A DNA stretch of 64,000 nucleotides from Brevundimonas aurantiaca. Lineage in GTDB: Bacteria; Pseudomonadota; Alphaproteobacteria; Caulobacterales; Caulobacteraceae. Under the pieces are notes generated by a model that worked only from the letters and a program-made list of their open reading frames with translations, was not told the DNA's origin and ran no database searches. Each line of letters starts with the position of its first letter. Position 1 is the first letter of the stretch. The position numbers were made by a program, and so were the translations under genes. The stretch covers positions 558,001-622,000 of the forward strand of contig NZ_JACHOQ010000001.1 of the NCBI RefSeq assembly GCF_014199955.1. The letters are read 5' to 3'. This document shows positions 9,376 through 18,087 of the stretch, in pieces.

Positions 9376-10146
9376 ATGATGTTGACGGGATCGGCCTGGG
9401 CGAAAAAATCGCCGCGCGGGACTGCGACGGCGCTTGCCGCCGTCGTCGCCCTTGGCCTGTCCGTCGCCGCCCCGGCCGTCCTGCCGGCCGACTGCCACGC
9501 CCAGTCGCGCCGCAACCTGCCCCCGTCGGCCCGCTACGTCTCCGGCACGGGTCAAGCCTTCGTGCTGGATGTGACGGGCGCCCGGCCCCTGATGCGGTTC
9601 GAGCAGTCGACCGAGATCTGGGTGCTGCGTCCAACCGCCGCGCCGCGCGGCGACATCATCTATCGCAACGACAACGGCGATCAGATCCTGCGGGTCACGC
9701 CCGACGGCGGCATGACCCTCTACACCACCGCCGCGCCGCAAGGATCGCCGGTGTCGCGCAACGGCGAGGCCGCGCCCCTTCTGGCGCCCGGCCTGACCGC
9801 CGTTCAGCTGTGGAACTACATCGTCCGCCAGAGCGACCGCGCCAGCCGGGCTCTGGGGCGCCTGGTCGTGGTCGATGTCGATATCCAGCCGGGGTCCGAG
9901 GCGGTGGCCGCCGACGCCCTGTCCACCGCCGTGGACGCCATCGTCCGCATGGCCCGCTCGCCCAATCTACGGTCCGAAGCCAACCGCATCCGGCGGATCG
10001 AAATCGTCGATCAGGGCCGCACCAGCCAGACGGCCTTCAGCCGCGGCACCCTGCGGATCGTGATCGAGCCGCGCGCCGGCGTCGCGGGCCGCCCGTCCTC
10101 GGCGCGGATCGTGCGCCTGGTGGCGGACGACGTCCTCAGCCGCTGA
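9376..10146 (+). CDS. Secreted hypothetical protein
   Basis: A 256-residue protein with a likely Sec signal peptide: a basic start (AWAKKSPRG), a hydrophobic core (LAAVVALGLSVAAPAVLP) and a probable cleavage site around ADCHAQ. The mature part has YRNDNGDQILRVTPDGGMTLYTT, a stretch that looks like a beta-rich domain, and a C-terminal half with FSRGTLRIVIEPR. I do not recognise the family. It probably acts in the periplasm. It ends 11 bp inside the convergent gloB gene. Confidence 0.7.
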   Translation: MMLTGSAWAKKSPRGTATALAAVVALGLSVAAPAVLPADCHAQSRRNLPPSARYVSGTGQAFVLDVTGARPLMRFEQSTEIWVLRPTAAPRGDIIYRNDNGDQILRVTPDGGMTLYTTAAPQGSPVSRNGEAAPLLAPGLTAVQLWNYIVRQSDRASRALGRLVVVDVDIQPGSEAVAADALSTAVDAIVRMARSPNLRSEANRIRRIEIVDQGRTSQTAFSRGTLRIVIEPRAGVAGRPSSARIVRLVADDVLSR

Positions 10147-10864
10147 AGCCGTCCTTGGCCGCCCGACGCGCGGCGAACTGCTCTGCGTCACCCGCCCGCA
10201 GGAAGGGGTTGAACCGCAGTTCCGTCTCGAGGGTCGTGGGCACGGTCGCCTCGCCCCGCGCCCGCGCCTCAAAGATCGCCTCGGCGTGGGCGGCCGTCTC
10301 GGGCCGGGGGTCCAGGCTCAGGGTGAAGCGCGCATTGGCGGCCGTATATTCATGGGCGCACCAGATCACCGTCTCCGGCGGCCAGGCCGCCAGGGTCTGA
10401 AGGCTGGCCCACATCTGTTCGGGCGTCCCCTCGAACAGGCGGCCGCAACCCAGGGCGAACAGGGTGTCGCCGACGAAGGCCGCCCCCGCCTCCACCGACC
10501 GATAGACGACGTGGCCCAGGGTGTGGCCCGGCGTGGCCGTGACCTCAAACCGGGTCTCGCCCACCGCGACCGTGTCCCCATCGCCGACGACGCGGTCCAG
10601 CGGCGCCACGCGCGCCACCTCCTGCGGCCCCACGATCTCGCAGCCCGTCTCGGCCTTCAGCCTATCGTTGCCTTCTGTGTGATCGGGATGCCAGTGGGTG
10701 TTCAGGATCACGTCCAGCCGCCCCCAGCCCAGGCCGTCCAGCTCTTGCAGGATGCGCGCCGCGTCCGGCGTATCGACCGCCGCGACGGTTCCCGTCGCCC
10801 GATCGCGGATCAGAAAGCCGTAGTTGTCGCTGCGGCAGGGAAACAGGTGAACATCCAGGGTCAT
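10136..10864 (-). CDS. gloB: Hydroxyacylglutathione hydrolase (glyoxalase II)
   Basis: A 242-residue metallo-beta-lactamase-fold enzyme that hydrolyses S-lactoylglutathione to lactate and glutathione, the second step of methylglyoxal detoxification. Metal ligands are visible in NTHWHPDHTEGN near residue 58 and in TPGHTLGHVVY around residue 110, then GDTLFALGCGRLFEG. The C-terminal helical domain has ELRFNPFLR. The divergent methyltransferase gene starts 45 bp away. Confidence 0.92.
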   Translation of the reverse strand: MTLDVHLFPCRSDNYGFLIRDRATGTVAAVDTPDAARILQELDGLGWGRLDVILNTHWHPDHTEGNDRLKAETGCEIVGPQEVARVAPLDRVVGDGDTVAVGETRFEVTATPGHTLGHVVYRSVEAGAAFVGDTLFALGCGRLFEGTPEQMWASLQTLAAWPPETVIWCAHEYTAANARFTLSLDPRPETAAHAEAIFEARARGEATVPTTLETELRFNPFLRAGDAEQFAARRAAKDGFSG

Positions 10865-10909
10865 GGCGACGTTCTAGCAGGACGGACCCCGGCGGCCTAT
10901 GGTGGCGAC

Positions 10910-11653
10910 ATGCGGCGCAGCATCGACGAGCTTCGAACCTTCTACGGCGAGCCGACCGGCGCCCTGGCTCGTCGACTGCTGGCGCGTCGGCTGGAGGACG
11001 CCTGGGGCGAGGCGACAGGCTGCGACGTTCTGGGCCTGGGCTACGCCACCCCCTGGCTGGACGCCTTCGTCGGGGCGCGGCGGGTCGTGGCGGCCATGCC
11101 CGGCGGCCAGGGCGTGGAACAATGGCCCAGCGTCGGCCGAAACCGCAGCCTGCTGGTCGATGACCGCCGCCTGCCCTTCGCCGCCGGCGCCTTTGACCGA
11201 ATCCTGCTGGTCCACGCCCTGGAGGAGGCCGACGACCCGACGGCCCTGCTGCTGGAGGCGGTGCGCGCCCTGGCCCCGACCGGCCGCATCATCCTGGCCG
11301 CCGCCGCGCGGGGCGGGCTCTGGTCCCGCGCTGAAAACACCCCCTTCGGCCACGGTCGGCCGTTCACGCGGGGCCAGCTGGAACGGCTGGTGCGCGAGGC
11401 GGGGCTGGAGCCGACGGCCTGGTCCCAGACCCTCTATGTTCCGCCCTGGTCGCCCCTTCTGCCCCTGGCCGACGGTTTCGAACAGGTCGGCCGTCGGATC
11501 GCGCCTGGCGCGGCCGGTCTGATCCTGCTGGAGGCGTCGCGTCAGGCCTACGCCCGCATCCGCCCCAGCGGCAAGGCCCAGCGCGTCCCGGCCAAGGCGG
11601 CGCTTGCGCCTCAGCCTGCCGCCTCCGTCTCGCACGACGGGCCGCTCGGCTGA
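10910..11653 (+). CDS. Class I SAM-dependent methyltransferase
   Basis: A 247-residue methyltransferase in the methyltransf_11 group. The SAM-binding motif is degenerate (CDVLGLGYATPWLDAF), followed by DDRRLPFAAGAFDRILLVHA (motif II/III region) and ALAPTGRIILAAAARGG. ATG 10910 is chosen because the longer frame upstream runs antisense through gloB. A methyltransferase divergent from gloB is a recurrent arrangement in this group, but the substrate is unknown. Confidence 0.82.
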   Translation: MRRSIDELRTFYGEPTGALARRLLARRLEDAWGEATGCDVLGLGYATPWLDAFVGARRVVAAMPGGQGVEQWPSVGRNRSLLVDDRRLPFAAGAFDRILLVHALEEADDPTALLLEAVRALAPTGRIILAAAARGGLWSRAENTPFGHGRPFTRGQLERLVREAGLEPTAWSQTLYVPPWSPLLPLADGFEQVGRRIAPGAAGLILLEASRQAYARIRPSGKAQRVPAKAALAPQPAASVSHDGPLG

Positions 11654-11723
11654 TCGCTTCTGACGGGGAGTTGACGTCGTTCCATCTGGTCGCCGCCTGC
11701 GAACGGCCTTATGGCGAAGCCCC

Positions 11724-12230
11724 ATGCATCGACTGATCCTCATGCGGCACGCCCAGGCCGAGCCGAACAGCCCGTCCGGCGGCGATGAAGCCCGCCCCCT
11801 GTCCGCCGTCGGACGCAACGAAGCCCTGCTGATGGGGCGGGCCCTGGCTGAGCGCGGGCTGAAGCCCGATCTGGCCCTGGTATCCTCGGCGGTCCGCACC
11901 CGCCAGACCTGGGAGCAGATGCATGACGCCTTCGGCGATGTGGAGGTGCGCGACGAGCCGCGCCTGTACAACGCCCCCGCCGACGTCCTGCGCGGCTTCG
12001 TCGAGGCCAGCGAGGAAGAGGCCGGCTGTCTGCTGGTTCTGGCCCACAATCCGGGGGTCCATGCGCTGGCCGGCGACTATCTGTCGGAAAGCGCGGCCTC
12101 GCCCGCCATTCTCGATCGCCTGGCCGGGGGTTTTCCGACCGGGGCGGCGGCCCTGTTCACCGTCGATGCGGCCGGGCGCTGCACCTACGAAGGCTTTCTG
12201 ACCCCGCGCACCCTGGGCGGGGCGGCATGA
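11724..12230 (+). CDS. SixA-type histidine phosphatase
   Basis: A 168-residue histidine phosphatase family member. The RHG-type motif is LILMRHAQAEP at the start, with the catalytic His10; a second active-site His lies in LLVLAHNPGVHALA. The short length and RHA signature match the SixA branch, which in E. coli dephosphorylates phosphohistidine. The next gene starts four bases before its stop (ATGA at 12227), so this begins a tight run ending in pyrD. Confidence 0.85.
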   Translation: MHRLILMRHAQAEPNSPSGGDEARPLSAVGRNEALLMGRALAERGLKPDLALVSSAVRTRQTWEQMHDAFGDVEVRDEPRLYNAPADVLRGFVEASEEEAGCLLVLAHNPGVHALAGDYLSESAASPAILDRLAGGFPTGAAALFTVDAAGRCTYEGFLTPRTLGGAA

Positions 12231-12571
12231 CGTCCGTCGCCTATAAGATCCTGTCGTCGAACGACTGGCGCCGCATGGTGGCGGAAGGTCGCTACCAAGG
12301 CTCCGTCGTCGATCTGGCCGACGGCTACATCCATATGTCGACGGCCGATCAACTGGCCGAGACCGCGCGCCGCCACTACGCCGGTCAGGCCGATCTGATG
12401 CTGCTGACGATCGATCTGGCGCTGCTCGACGAAGCCCTGGTGTGGGAGCCGTCGCGCGGCGGCGCCCTGTTTCCCCATCTCTACGCCCCCCTGCCCGTCG
12501 CCGCCGTCACCGCCAGCCGCCCCTTCGCCGTAGCCGAGGACGGGGCCATGCGGTTCGAGGATGCGGCATGA
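12227..12571 (+). CDS. DUF952 family protein
   Basis: A 114-residue DUF952 protein, identified from YKILSSNDWRRM at the start, DGYIHMSTADQLAETARRHY in the middle and VWEPSRGGALFPHLYAPL towards the end. The family has a glutathione-S-transferase-like or ADP-ribosylation-related fold in some analyses, but the reaction is not known. It overlaps both neighbours by four bases and sits between the SixA-type gene and pyrD, an arrangement common in alphaproteobacteria. Confidence 0.88.
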   Translation: MTSVAYKILSSNDWRRMVAEGRYQGSVVDLADGYIHMSTADQLAETARRHYAGQADLMLLTIDLALLDEALVWEPSRGGALFPHLYAPLPVAAVTASRPFAVAEDGAMRFEDAA

Positions 12572-13614
12572 ACCTGTTCGACGGCTTGGCGGCCGGCCTG
12601 CGCCGTCTGGACCCGGAAACCGCGCACCGGCTGGCGATCCAGGGTCTGGCCCTGGCGCCCCTGCCCGCCGCCCCGGTCGATGATCCCATCCTGCACACGA
12701 CAATCGCCGGCCTCGACCTGCCCAATCCGATCGGCCTGGCGGCGGGATTGGACAAGAACGGGGAGGCGCTGCGCGGCCTGTCGCGGCTTGGCTTCGGCTT
12801 TGTGGAATGCGGCTCGGTCACGCCCCGGCCCCAGGCCGGCAATCCCCGGCCGCGGCTGTTCCGACTGCAGGAAGACCAGGCGATCATCAATCGCATGGGC
12901 TTCAACAACGCCGGGCTCGACGCCTTCGCCGCCCGGCTTGAGCGACGCCCCCAGGGCGTCGTCGTCGGCGCCAATCTGGGCGCCAACAAGGATACGGAGG
13001 ACAAGGCGGCCGACTATGTCGCCGGGCTTCAGCGCCTCGCGGGCCGGGCCGCCTATTTCACGGTCAATATCTCCTCGCCCAATACGCCCGGCCTGCGCGC
13101 CTTGCAGGGGCGGGACCAGCTGGACGATCTGCTGGGTCGGATCGAGGCGGCCCGGCCGACGGCCCGACCCGACCGCGCGCCGGTCTTCCTGAAGATCGCG
13201 CCGGACCTGGTCGCAGGCGAGATCGGCATGATCGTCGAGGCCGCCCTGGCCCATCGGATCGACGGGCTGATCGTCTCCAACACCACCCTGGAACGCCCCG
13301 AAACCCTAAGCTCGCCCCAGGCCGGAGAGAGCGGCGGCCTGTCGGGTCTTCCCTTGCGTCCCTTCGCCGAAAGGGCGCTGCGGGCGGCGGCCGAGGCGGC
13401 GCAAGGCCGTCTGCCGCTGATCGCCGTCGGCGGGATCGACAGCGGGGCCGAAGCCTATGCTCGCCTTCGCCTGGGGGCCTCGGCGGTGCAGATCTATTCC
13501 GCCCTGATCTATCAGGGACCGGGATTGGTCGGCGCGATCAAACGCGACCTGGCCGCCCGCCTGCGCGCCGACGGGTTTTCCACCGTTTCCGCCGCCGTGG
13601 GATCGGGCCGTTGA
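12568..13614 (+). CDS. pyrD: Dihydroorotate dehydrogenase (quinone), class 2
   Basis: It oxidises dihydroorotate to orotate with FMN and membrane quinone in pyrimidine synthesis. The 348-residue protein has PNPIGLAAGLDKNGEA (FMN loop), FGFVECGSVTPRPQ, NRMGFNNAG and NISSPNTPGLRALQ, where the Ser is the class 2 catalytic base. The amphipathic N-terminus (FDGLAAGLRRLDPETAHRLA) matches the membrane-associating helices of class 2 enzymes. It starts by ATGA overlap with DUF952. Confidence 0.95.
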   Translation: MNLFDGLAAGLRRLDPETAHRLAIQGLALAPLPAAPVDDPILHTTIAGLDLPNPIGLAAGLDKNGEALRGLSRLGFGFVECGSVTPRPQAGNPRPRLFRLQEDQAIINRMGFNNAGLDAFAARLERRPQGVVVGANLGANKDTEDKAADYVAGLQRLAGRAAYFTVNISSPNTPGLRALQGRDQLDDLLGRIEAARPTARPDRAPVFLKIAPDLVAGEIGMIVEAALAHRIDGLIVSNTTLERPETLSSPQAGESGGLSGLPLRPFAERALRAAAEAAQGRLPLIAVGGIDSGAEAYARLRLGASAVQIYSALIYQGPGLVGAIKRDLAARLRADGFSTVSAAVGSGR

Positions 13615-13674
13615 CGGAGCGTTAGTTTCGATCTGCGCATCCTGTGGCCCGACGAACGAAGACCGTTCGCGCCG

Positions 13675-15606
13675 ATGGGAAGCGGAATGCAACAGACGAA
13701 CATGGTCCCAACGGCTGTGAGTGGCTGGACTGTGGCGTCTCGCTTCCGCGCCAAGCAGGCGGCGCAACGGCTGGCGACGGCGGCGGCGACCGCCCTGGTC
13801 GTGACGCCGATGCTGGGTTGGCGGCTCTCGCTGCTCTGGCTGCTGATCTACGGCCTGGCCCAGACGGTGGAATGGGCGGTCCTGCGCATGGCTTCACGCG
13901 CGCCCGACGCTCGCCTACGGAAAATCCCGACCTGCGCCGCGATCCTGATCAGCGCCGCGACCTTCGGCGGCCTGTCCATTCCCATGTGGCTGATGGGCGG
14001 CGCAATGGGCGGCCTGTGCGCGGCCCTGATGCTGCCGGCGCAGATGCTGTTTTCGATGATCAACGCGCCCCGATCCAAGATGCTTCTGGCTGCGACCCTT
14101 TCGCCGCCGATGCTGTATCTGCTGTCCACGCCGTTCTTCGCCGCCCATTTCGGGGCCGGCGTCTCGGTCATCATGACCGCCTCTGCGGCCGTGGTGATGT
14201 TCGTCATCTTCACCGTGCTCAGTTGGCAGATCATCAGCGAGACGGCCGAAAAGCGCCAGCGGGCGCGCGACGAGGCGGATCGGCTGCGGCGGCAGGCCGA
14301 ACAGAATCTGGCGGCCCATACCGCCTTCCTGGCGGCGATCGGCCATGATCTGCGCACCCCGATCGGCGCCATCCTGACCGGCGCGGCCGAGCTTCAGGCG
14401 GCCGACGCCGCTTCTCGCGCCAACACCGCCCTGATCACCGACGCGGGCCTCATGATGAAGGCCCTGCTGGACGATCTTTTGGACCACACCCGCATCGGCG
14501 CCGGCCGGATGAAGGTCGAGGTGGTGGATTTCGATCTGCGCGCCATGCTGGCCCAGACCCTGCGTCTGTGGCGCGGACCGATCGAGGCCAAGGGCCTGAC
14601 CTTGCGGGTCGAGGGCGCCGCCCAGATGCCGCGCGACGTCAAGGGCGATCCCATGCGGATCCGTCAGGTGCTGAACAATCTGATGTCCAATGCGGTCAAG
14701 TTCACCGCCGAAGGACAGATCACCCTGCGCCTTGAGGCCTGGCCGGAAGAGCCGTCCGGCTATGCGCTTCTGTTCGAAGTCGCCGATACGGGTCCGGGCC
14801 TGACCGCCGAGCAGATGGAGCGCCTCTTCAACCCCTTCGATCAGACGGCCGAAGGCGTCGGCGCACAGTTCGGCGGCTCGGGCCTGGGCCTGTCCATCAG
14901 CCGGGATCTGACCGAGTTGATGGGGGGACGGCTGACGGCGCGCAGCGCCCCCGGCCAGGGCGCGCGCTTCACCGTGTCTCTGTTCCTGCCGGCCGGCCGG
15001 GCGACGGAGCGAACGGCTCCAGCGGCCCGGGGGCTGACGGCCCGCCCCGACGCGCTGGCCCTGCCCCTTGCCGCTCCGCCTATTGCGCCCCCTGCCGAAG
15101 ACGTCCCAGCGCCGGCCGCCGAGACGCCGCCCGTCGAGACGCCGGCCGCGCCGCCTCCGCCCGAAGAGGCCGACCGTCCGTTGAAGCTGCTGGTGGTCGA
15201 TGACCACGACATCAACCGTCGCGCGGTTCAGCTGATCCTCGAGCCCCTGGGCTGCGACATCGTCACCGCCTCCGACGGGGTGATCGCCTTGCAACGCTGC
15301 GCCGAAGTCGTCTTCGACGTCATCTTCATGGACGTGCGCATGCCCGAGCTTGATGGGCGCGAGACCACCCGCCGGCTGCGCGCCGGCGACGGTCCGAACG
15401 CCCGAACACCCGTTGTGGCCGTGACGGCGGATTCCGCGCCGGAAGACATCGCCGCCTGCCAAGCCGCCGGCATGGCCTATTTCGTCTCCAAGCCCCTGAC
15501 GCCGCCGGCCCTGTTCGCAGCGCTACAGCATGTGTTGGACGACGCGGCCCAGGACGCAGGCGCTGCAACGCCTCAGCCTTCGACCTCAGACGTCGACGCG
15601 GCCTGA
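13675..15606 (+). CDS. Membrane hybrid histidine kinase with receiver
   Basis: About 643 residues. Residues ~45-200 contain five to six hydrophobic segments. The HisKA motif is AIGHDLRTPIGAI with His224, and the ATPase domain has NLMSNAVKFT, DTGPGLT and GGSGLGLSISR. A Pro/Ala-rich linker (~residues 445-500) leads to a receiver with phosphoacceptor Asp553 in VIFMDVRMPELDG and Lys in FVSKPLT. A second start at 13687 is also possible, because GGGAAGCGG just upstream would serve as its ribosome binding site. No response regulator lies nearby, so the output is unknown. Confidence 0.9.
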   Translation: MGSGMQQTNMVPTAVSGWTVASRFRAKQAAQRLATAAATALVVTPMLGWRLSLLWLLIYGLAQTVEWAVLRMASRAPDARLRKIPTCAAILISAATFGGLSIPMWLMGGAMGGLCAALMLPAQMLFSMINAPRSKMLLAATLSPPMLYLLSTPFFAAHFGAGVSVIMTASAAVVMFVIFTVLSWQIISETAEKRQRARDEADRLRRQAEQNLAAHTAFLAAIGHDLRTPIGAILTGAAELQAADAASRANTALITDAGLMMKALLDDLLDHTRIGAGRMKVEVVDFDLRAMLAQTLRLWRGPIEAKGLTLRVEGAAQMPRDVKGDPMRIRQVLNNLMSNAVKFTAEGQITLRLEAWPEEPSGYALLFEVADTGPGLTAEQMERLFNPFDQTAEGVGAQFGGSGLGLSISRDLTELMGGRLTARSAPGQGARFTVSLFLPAGRATERTAPAARGLTARPDALALPLAAPPIAPPAEDVPAPAAETPPVETPAAPPPPEEADRPLKLLVVDDHDINRRAVQLILEPLGCDIVTASDGVIALQRCAEVVFDVIFMDVRMPELDGRETTRRLRAGDGPNARTPVVAVTADSAPEDIAACQAAGMAYFVSKPLTPPALFAALQHVLDDAAQDAGAATPQPSTSDVDAA

Positions 15607-16013
15607 CCCTTGATCTCGGCGACCAGCCGAGCGGCGAAATCGGGTGTGCGCAGGTCACACTCCCATACGATCACCACCCGCCAGCCGTCGGCCGTCAGGG
15701 TCTCGGCCGATCGCGCGTCTCTGGCGCGGTTGCGGGCGATCTTGCCGCCCCAGTAGTCGGCGTTGGCCTTGGGCTTGCGCGATCCTCGCGGACAGTCATG
15801 GCCGTGCCAGAAGCAGCCGTGGACGAAGACGGCGACCCGCCGCCCTTTCATTGTCAGATCCGGCCGTCCCGCCAGCCCCTGGCCGCCCAGGCGATAGCCG
15901 ATCCCGGCCGCGCGCAGCACCCTGCGCACGGCCAGTTCGGGCGAGGTGTCTCGCCCCTTGACGCGGCGCATCACCGCGCTGCGCTTTTCGGGGCTGAAGA
16001 CGTCCGTCGTCAT
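15573..16013 (-). CDS. vsr: Very short patch repair (Vsr) endonuclease
   Basis: A 146-residue Vsr family protein that nicks 5' of T in T:G mismatches arising from 5-methylcytosine deamination. Signatures are SAVMRRVKGRDTSPELAVRR, RRVAVFVHGCFWHGHDCPRG and WRVVIVWECDLR, containing the family's Asp, Phe, Trp, His and Cys residues. Its 3' end overlaps the convergent kinase gene by 34 bp. No Dcm-type cytosine methyltransferase lies in the window, so it is an orphan here. Confidence 0.92.
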   Translation of the reverse strand: MTTDVFSPEKRSAVMRRVKGRDTSPELAVRRVLRAAGIGYRLGGQGLAGRPDLTMKGRRVAVFVHGCFWHGHDCPRGSRKPKANADYWGGKIARNRARDARSAETLTADGWRVVIVWECDLRTPDFAARLVAEIKGQAASTSEVEG

Positions 16014-16064
16014 GCGTGTTGGGCCGCGCTCAAAATGCGAAGCGTCGGCGCGGCCCGATCCCGA

Positions 16065-16550
16065 TCAGAGTTGGGCCAGCAGATGCTCGGCCGAGGAGAC
16101 CTTGAACTCGCCGCCCTGTTCGACGTTCAGCTCGGTCACGACGCCGTCCTTGACCAGCATCGAATAGCGTTGCGACCGCTCGCCCAGGCCGAAGCCCGAG
16201 CCGTCGAGCACCAGGCCGAGCGCGCGGGTCAGTTCGCCGTTGCCGTCCGCCAGCATGACGATCGAGCCGTCTTCCACGCCCTGGCTCTCGGCCCAGGCCT
16301 TCATCACAAAGGCGTCGTTGACGGAGAGGCAGGCGACGACGTCGACGCCCTTGCCCTTGAAGGCGTCCAGATTGTCCTTGAATCCCGGCAGGTGACGGGC
16401 CGAGCAGGTGGGGGTGAAGGCGCCGGGGACGGCGAACAGCGCCACGGTCTTGCCGGCGAAGACGTCGGCGGTGTTGACGGGCTTGGGGCCTTCCGCCGTG
16501 GCCTGGGCGAAGGTCGCCTCGGGAATGCGGTCGCCGATCTGGATGGTCAT
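16065..16550 (-). CDS. Peroxiredoxin (Prx5-type, glutaredoxin/thioredoxin-dependent)
   Basis: A 161-residue thiol peroxidase that reduces hydrogen peroxide and alkyl hydroperoxides. The peroxidatic cysteine is in VPGAFTPTCSARHLPGF, and the Prx5 signature continues with VACLSVNDAFVMKAW. ATG 16550 was chosen because the family starts with a short strand before GDRIPEATF, and the longer frame lacks similarity. A likely GGAGAGATTCC-like ribosome binding site lies upstream. It is divergent from the YqgE gene. Confidence 0.92.
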   Translation of the reverse strand: MTIQIGDRIPEATFAQATAEGPKPVNTADVFAGKTVALFAVPGAFTPTCSARHLPGFKDNLDAFKGKGVDVVACLSVNDAFVMKAWAESQGVEDGSIVMLADGNGELTRALGLVLDGSGFGLGERSQRYSMLVKDGVVTELNVEQGGEFKVSSAEHLLAQL

Positions 16551-16655
16551 GGAATCTCTCCGCGCGGGTTGGCTTGGGTGCGCCTGCGACAGATAGCGGC
16601 CGACGCCGCCAAGACAAGCGCAGCGCGCTTGCGCCGGGCCCATTCAGCCCCGATT

Positions 16656-17234
16656 ATGGAAACCATGACCGACGCCTCCTCCCTGACGGGCCGTCTTCTG
16701 GTCGCCATGCCCGGCATCGGCGATCCCCGGTTCGAACACGCCGTGATTTTGATCTGCGCCCATGGGCCGGACCACGCCATGGGTCTGAGGCTCGACCGGC
16801 CCGCCCAGGGAATCGATCTGAAGGCGGTGCTGGACAAGCTGGACGCGCCCGCGCCGGAACAGTCCGTAGGCCGTCCGGTTCTGATGGGCGGGCCGGTCGA
16901 GCGCGAACGCGGCTTCGTCCTGCACACCGACGACTGGAGCGTGGGGGACGACACCCTGCCCTTCGGCGACGGCCTGGCCATGACGGGGACGCGCGAGGCC
17001 CTGGCGGCGATGACCGACACGGTCATGGGACCGCGCCACGCCACCTTGCTGCTCGGCTACGCCGGCTGGGGCGAGGGGCAGTTGGAAGACGAACTGGCCG
17101 ATAACGTCTGGCTGACCACGGAAGCGGACCTGGACCTGATCTTCGACAGCGATCACCAGACCAAATGGACCCGCGCCCTGGCCCGCATGGGCGTGGACGC
17201 CGGCCGGCTGTCAGCCCAGGGCGGGCGGGCCTGA
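16656..17234 (+). CDS. YqgE/AlgH family protein
   Basis: A 192-residue UPF0301 protein. Conserved blocks are LTGRLLVAMPGIGDPRFEHA, VGRPVLMGGPVERERGFVLH, and ATLLLGYAGWGEGQLEDELA. The biochemical role is unknown; in Pseudomonas AlgH affects alginate regulation. The ATG at 16656 follows a short upstream gap; an alternative start lies at 16665. The longer upstream open frame is antisense to vsr and the peroxiredoxin and is rejected. Confidence 0.92.
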   Translation: METMTDASSLTGRLLVAMPGIGDPRFEHAVILICAHGPDHAMGLRLDRPAQGIDLKAVLDKLDAPAPEQSVGRPVLMGGPVERERGFVLHTDDWSVGDDTLPFGDGLAMTGTREALAAMTDTVMGPRHATLLLGYAGWGEGQLEDELADNVWLTTEADLDLIFDSDHQTKWTRALARMGVDAGRLSAQGGRA

Positions 17235-17241
17235 CCGCCGA

Positions 17242-17808
17242 TCAGGCGTCCGCGTCCGCATCCTCCTTGTCCGGCTGCGCATCCTCGTTCAGCGCGCCGT
17301 TCAGAGGTGCGGCGATGCGCGCAGCCAGCAGGCTCAAGACCTTCAAGGCGATGTCCAGCTCTTCCTGAGAGAGGCCCTGGAACAGGATGTCGCGATCCCG
17401 CGCCGCCATGGCTTCGGACTGTTCAAGCGCCTGATAGCCCCGGGGCTCCAGCTTGATCGTATTGGCCCGGCCGTCACCGGGTCGACGCTGTTTGGAAATC
17501 AGCCCGTCGGCCAGCAGACGCGCGACGCGACGCGACAGGGTCGGTTCCGAGATTTGAAGACTGGCGGCGAGCTCCGCCTGGGTCATGCCGTCGGGCGCGG
17601 TCTTCAGGACGCGAAGAGGAGCTCTTTGGGCGTTCGTATAGCCGGCGGATTTGAAGAGACGGGCGGCGCGCGCTGTAAAACGGCGCGCCACTAGAGCGGT
17701 CTTTTGGCTGATCAACAGCTGCGTCAAGGACCTTTGGCTCACATTTTCTCCGTCTGACGCCCCGATACTCAACTGTTCAAATTTACTTTCTACAACGGCT
17801 TCTTGCAT
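17242..17808 (-). CDS. MarR-family transcriptional regulator
   Basis: A 188-residue winged helix-turn-helix protein. The DNA-binding domain is GMTQAELAASLQISEPTLSR followed by RRVARLLADGLISKQRRPGD, with the basic wing GDGRANTIKLEPRG. The ATG at 17808 is more likely than the TTG at 17853. The C-terminal tail is acidic (EDAQPDKEDADADA). The ligand and targets are unknown; no obvious efflux or oxidoreductase target sits divergent to it, since the upstream 230 bp hold no supported gene. Confidence 0.82.
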   Translation of the reverse strand: MQEAVVESKFEQLSIGASDGENVSQRSLTQLLISQKTALVARRFTARAARLFKSAGYTNAQRAPLRVLKTAPDGMTQAELAASLQISEPTLSRRVARLLADGLISKQRRPGDGRANTIKLEPRGYQALEQSEAMAARDRDILFQGLSQEELDIALKVLSLLAARIAAPLNGALNEDAQPDKEDADADA

Positions 17809-17853
17809 ACGTAAGGACCACGCTGGATAGGCTGACGGAAAGGCCGCCGTCAA

Positions 17854-18087
17854 TCACTAAGCATTTTCCAATGCCCTAGTCTGGAGAGCGGATACACGCA
17901 AGACTTTGTCTCCTTCGAGTTGAAAATTGAGATATAATCTCGCCAACACGCCTTAGCCATGCAACCGTTCTGCTCCACGATTAAGGCGACAGCGTTTACA
18001 TCTCCACCACAGTTACCTAAGTAAGACTGCATATAATGCGGCGCTGAATACTTGCGCGCACAACAATGACACCGGGAGCATTCCCCC
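17854..18087. other. AT-richer intergenic patch without a supported gene
   Basis: The sequence here is visibly less GC-rich than its neighbours (for example AGTTGAAAATTGAGATATAA at 17919). A 60-codon minus-strand frame (17850-18032) shows no similarity or ribosome binding site. It could hold the promoter of the MarR-family gene. Confidence 0.4.

Noticed and set aside
15573..16013. A restriction-modification system around vsr
   Set aside because: No methylase or restriction enzyme lies next to it; neighbours are a kinase and a peroxiredoxin.
15798..16655. N-terminal extension of the YqgE gene
   Set aside because: It runs antisense through vsr and the peroxiredoxin; the family begins near 16656.
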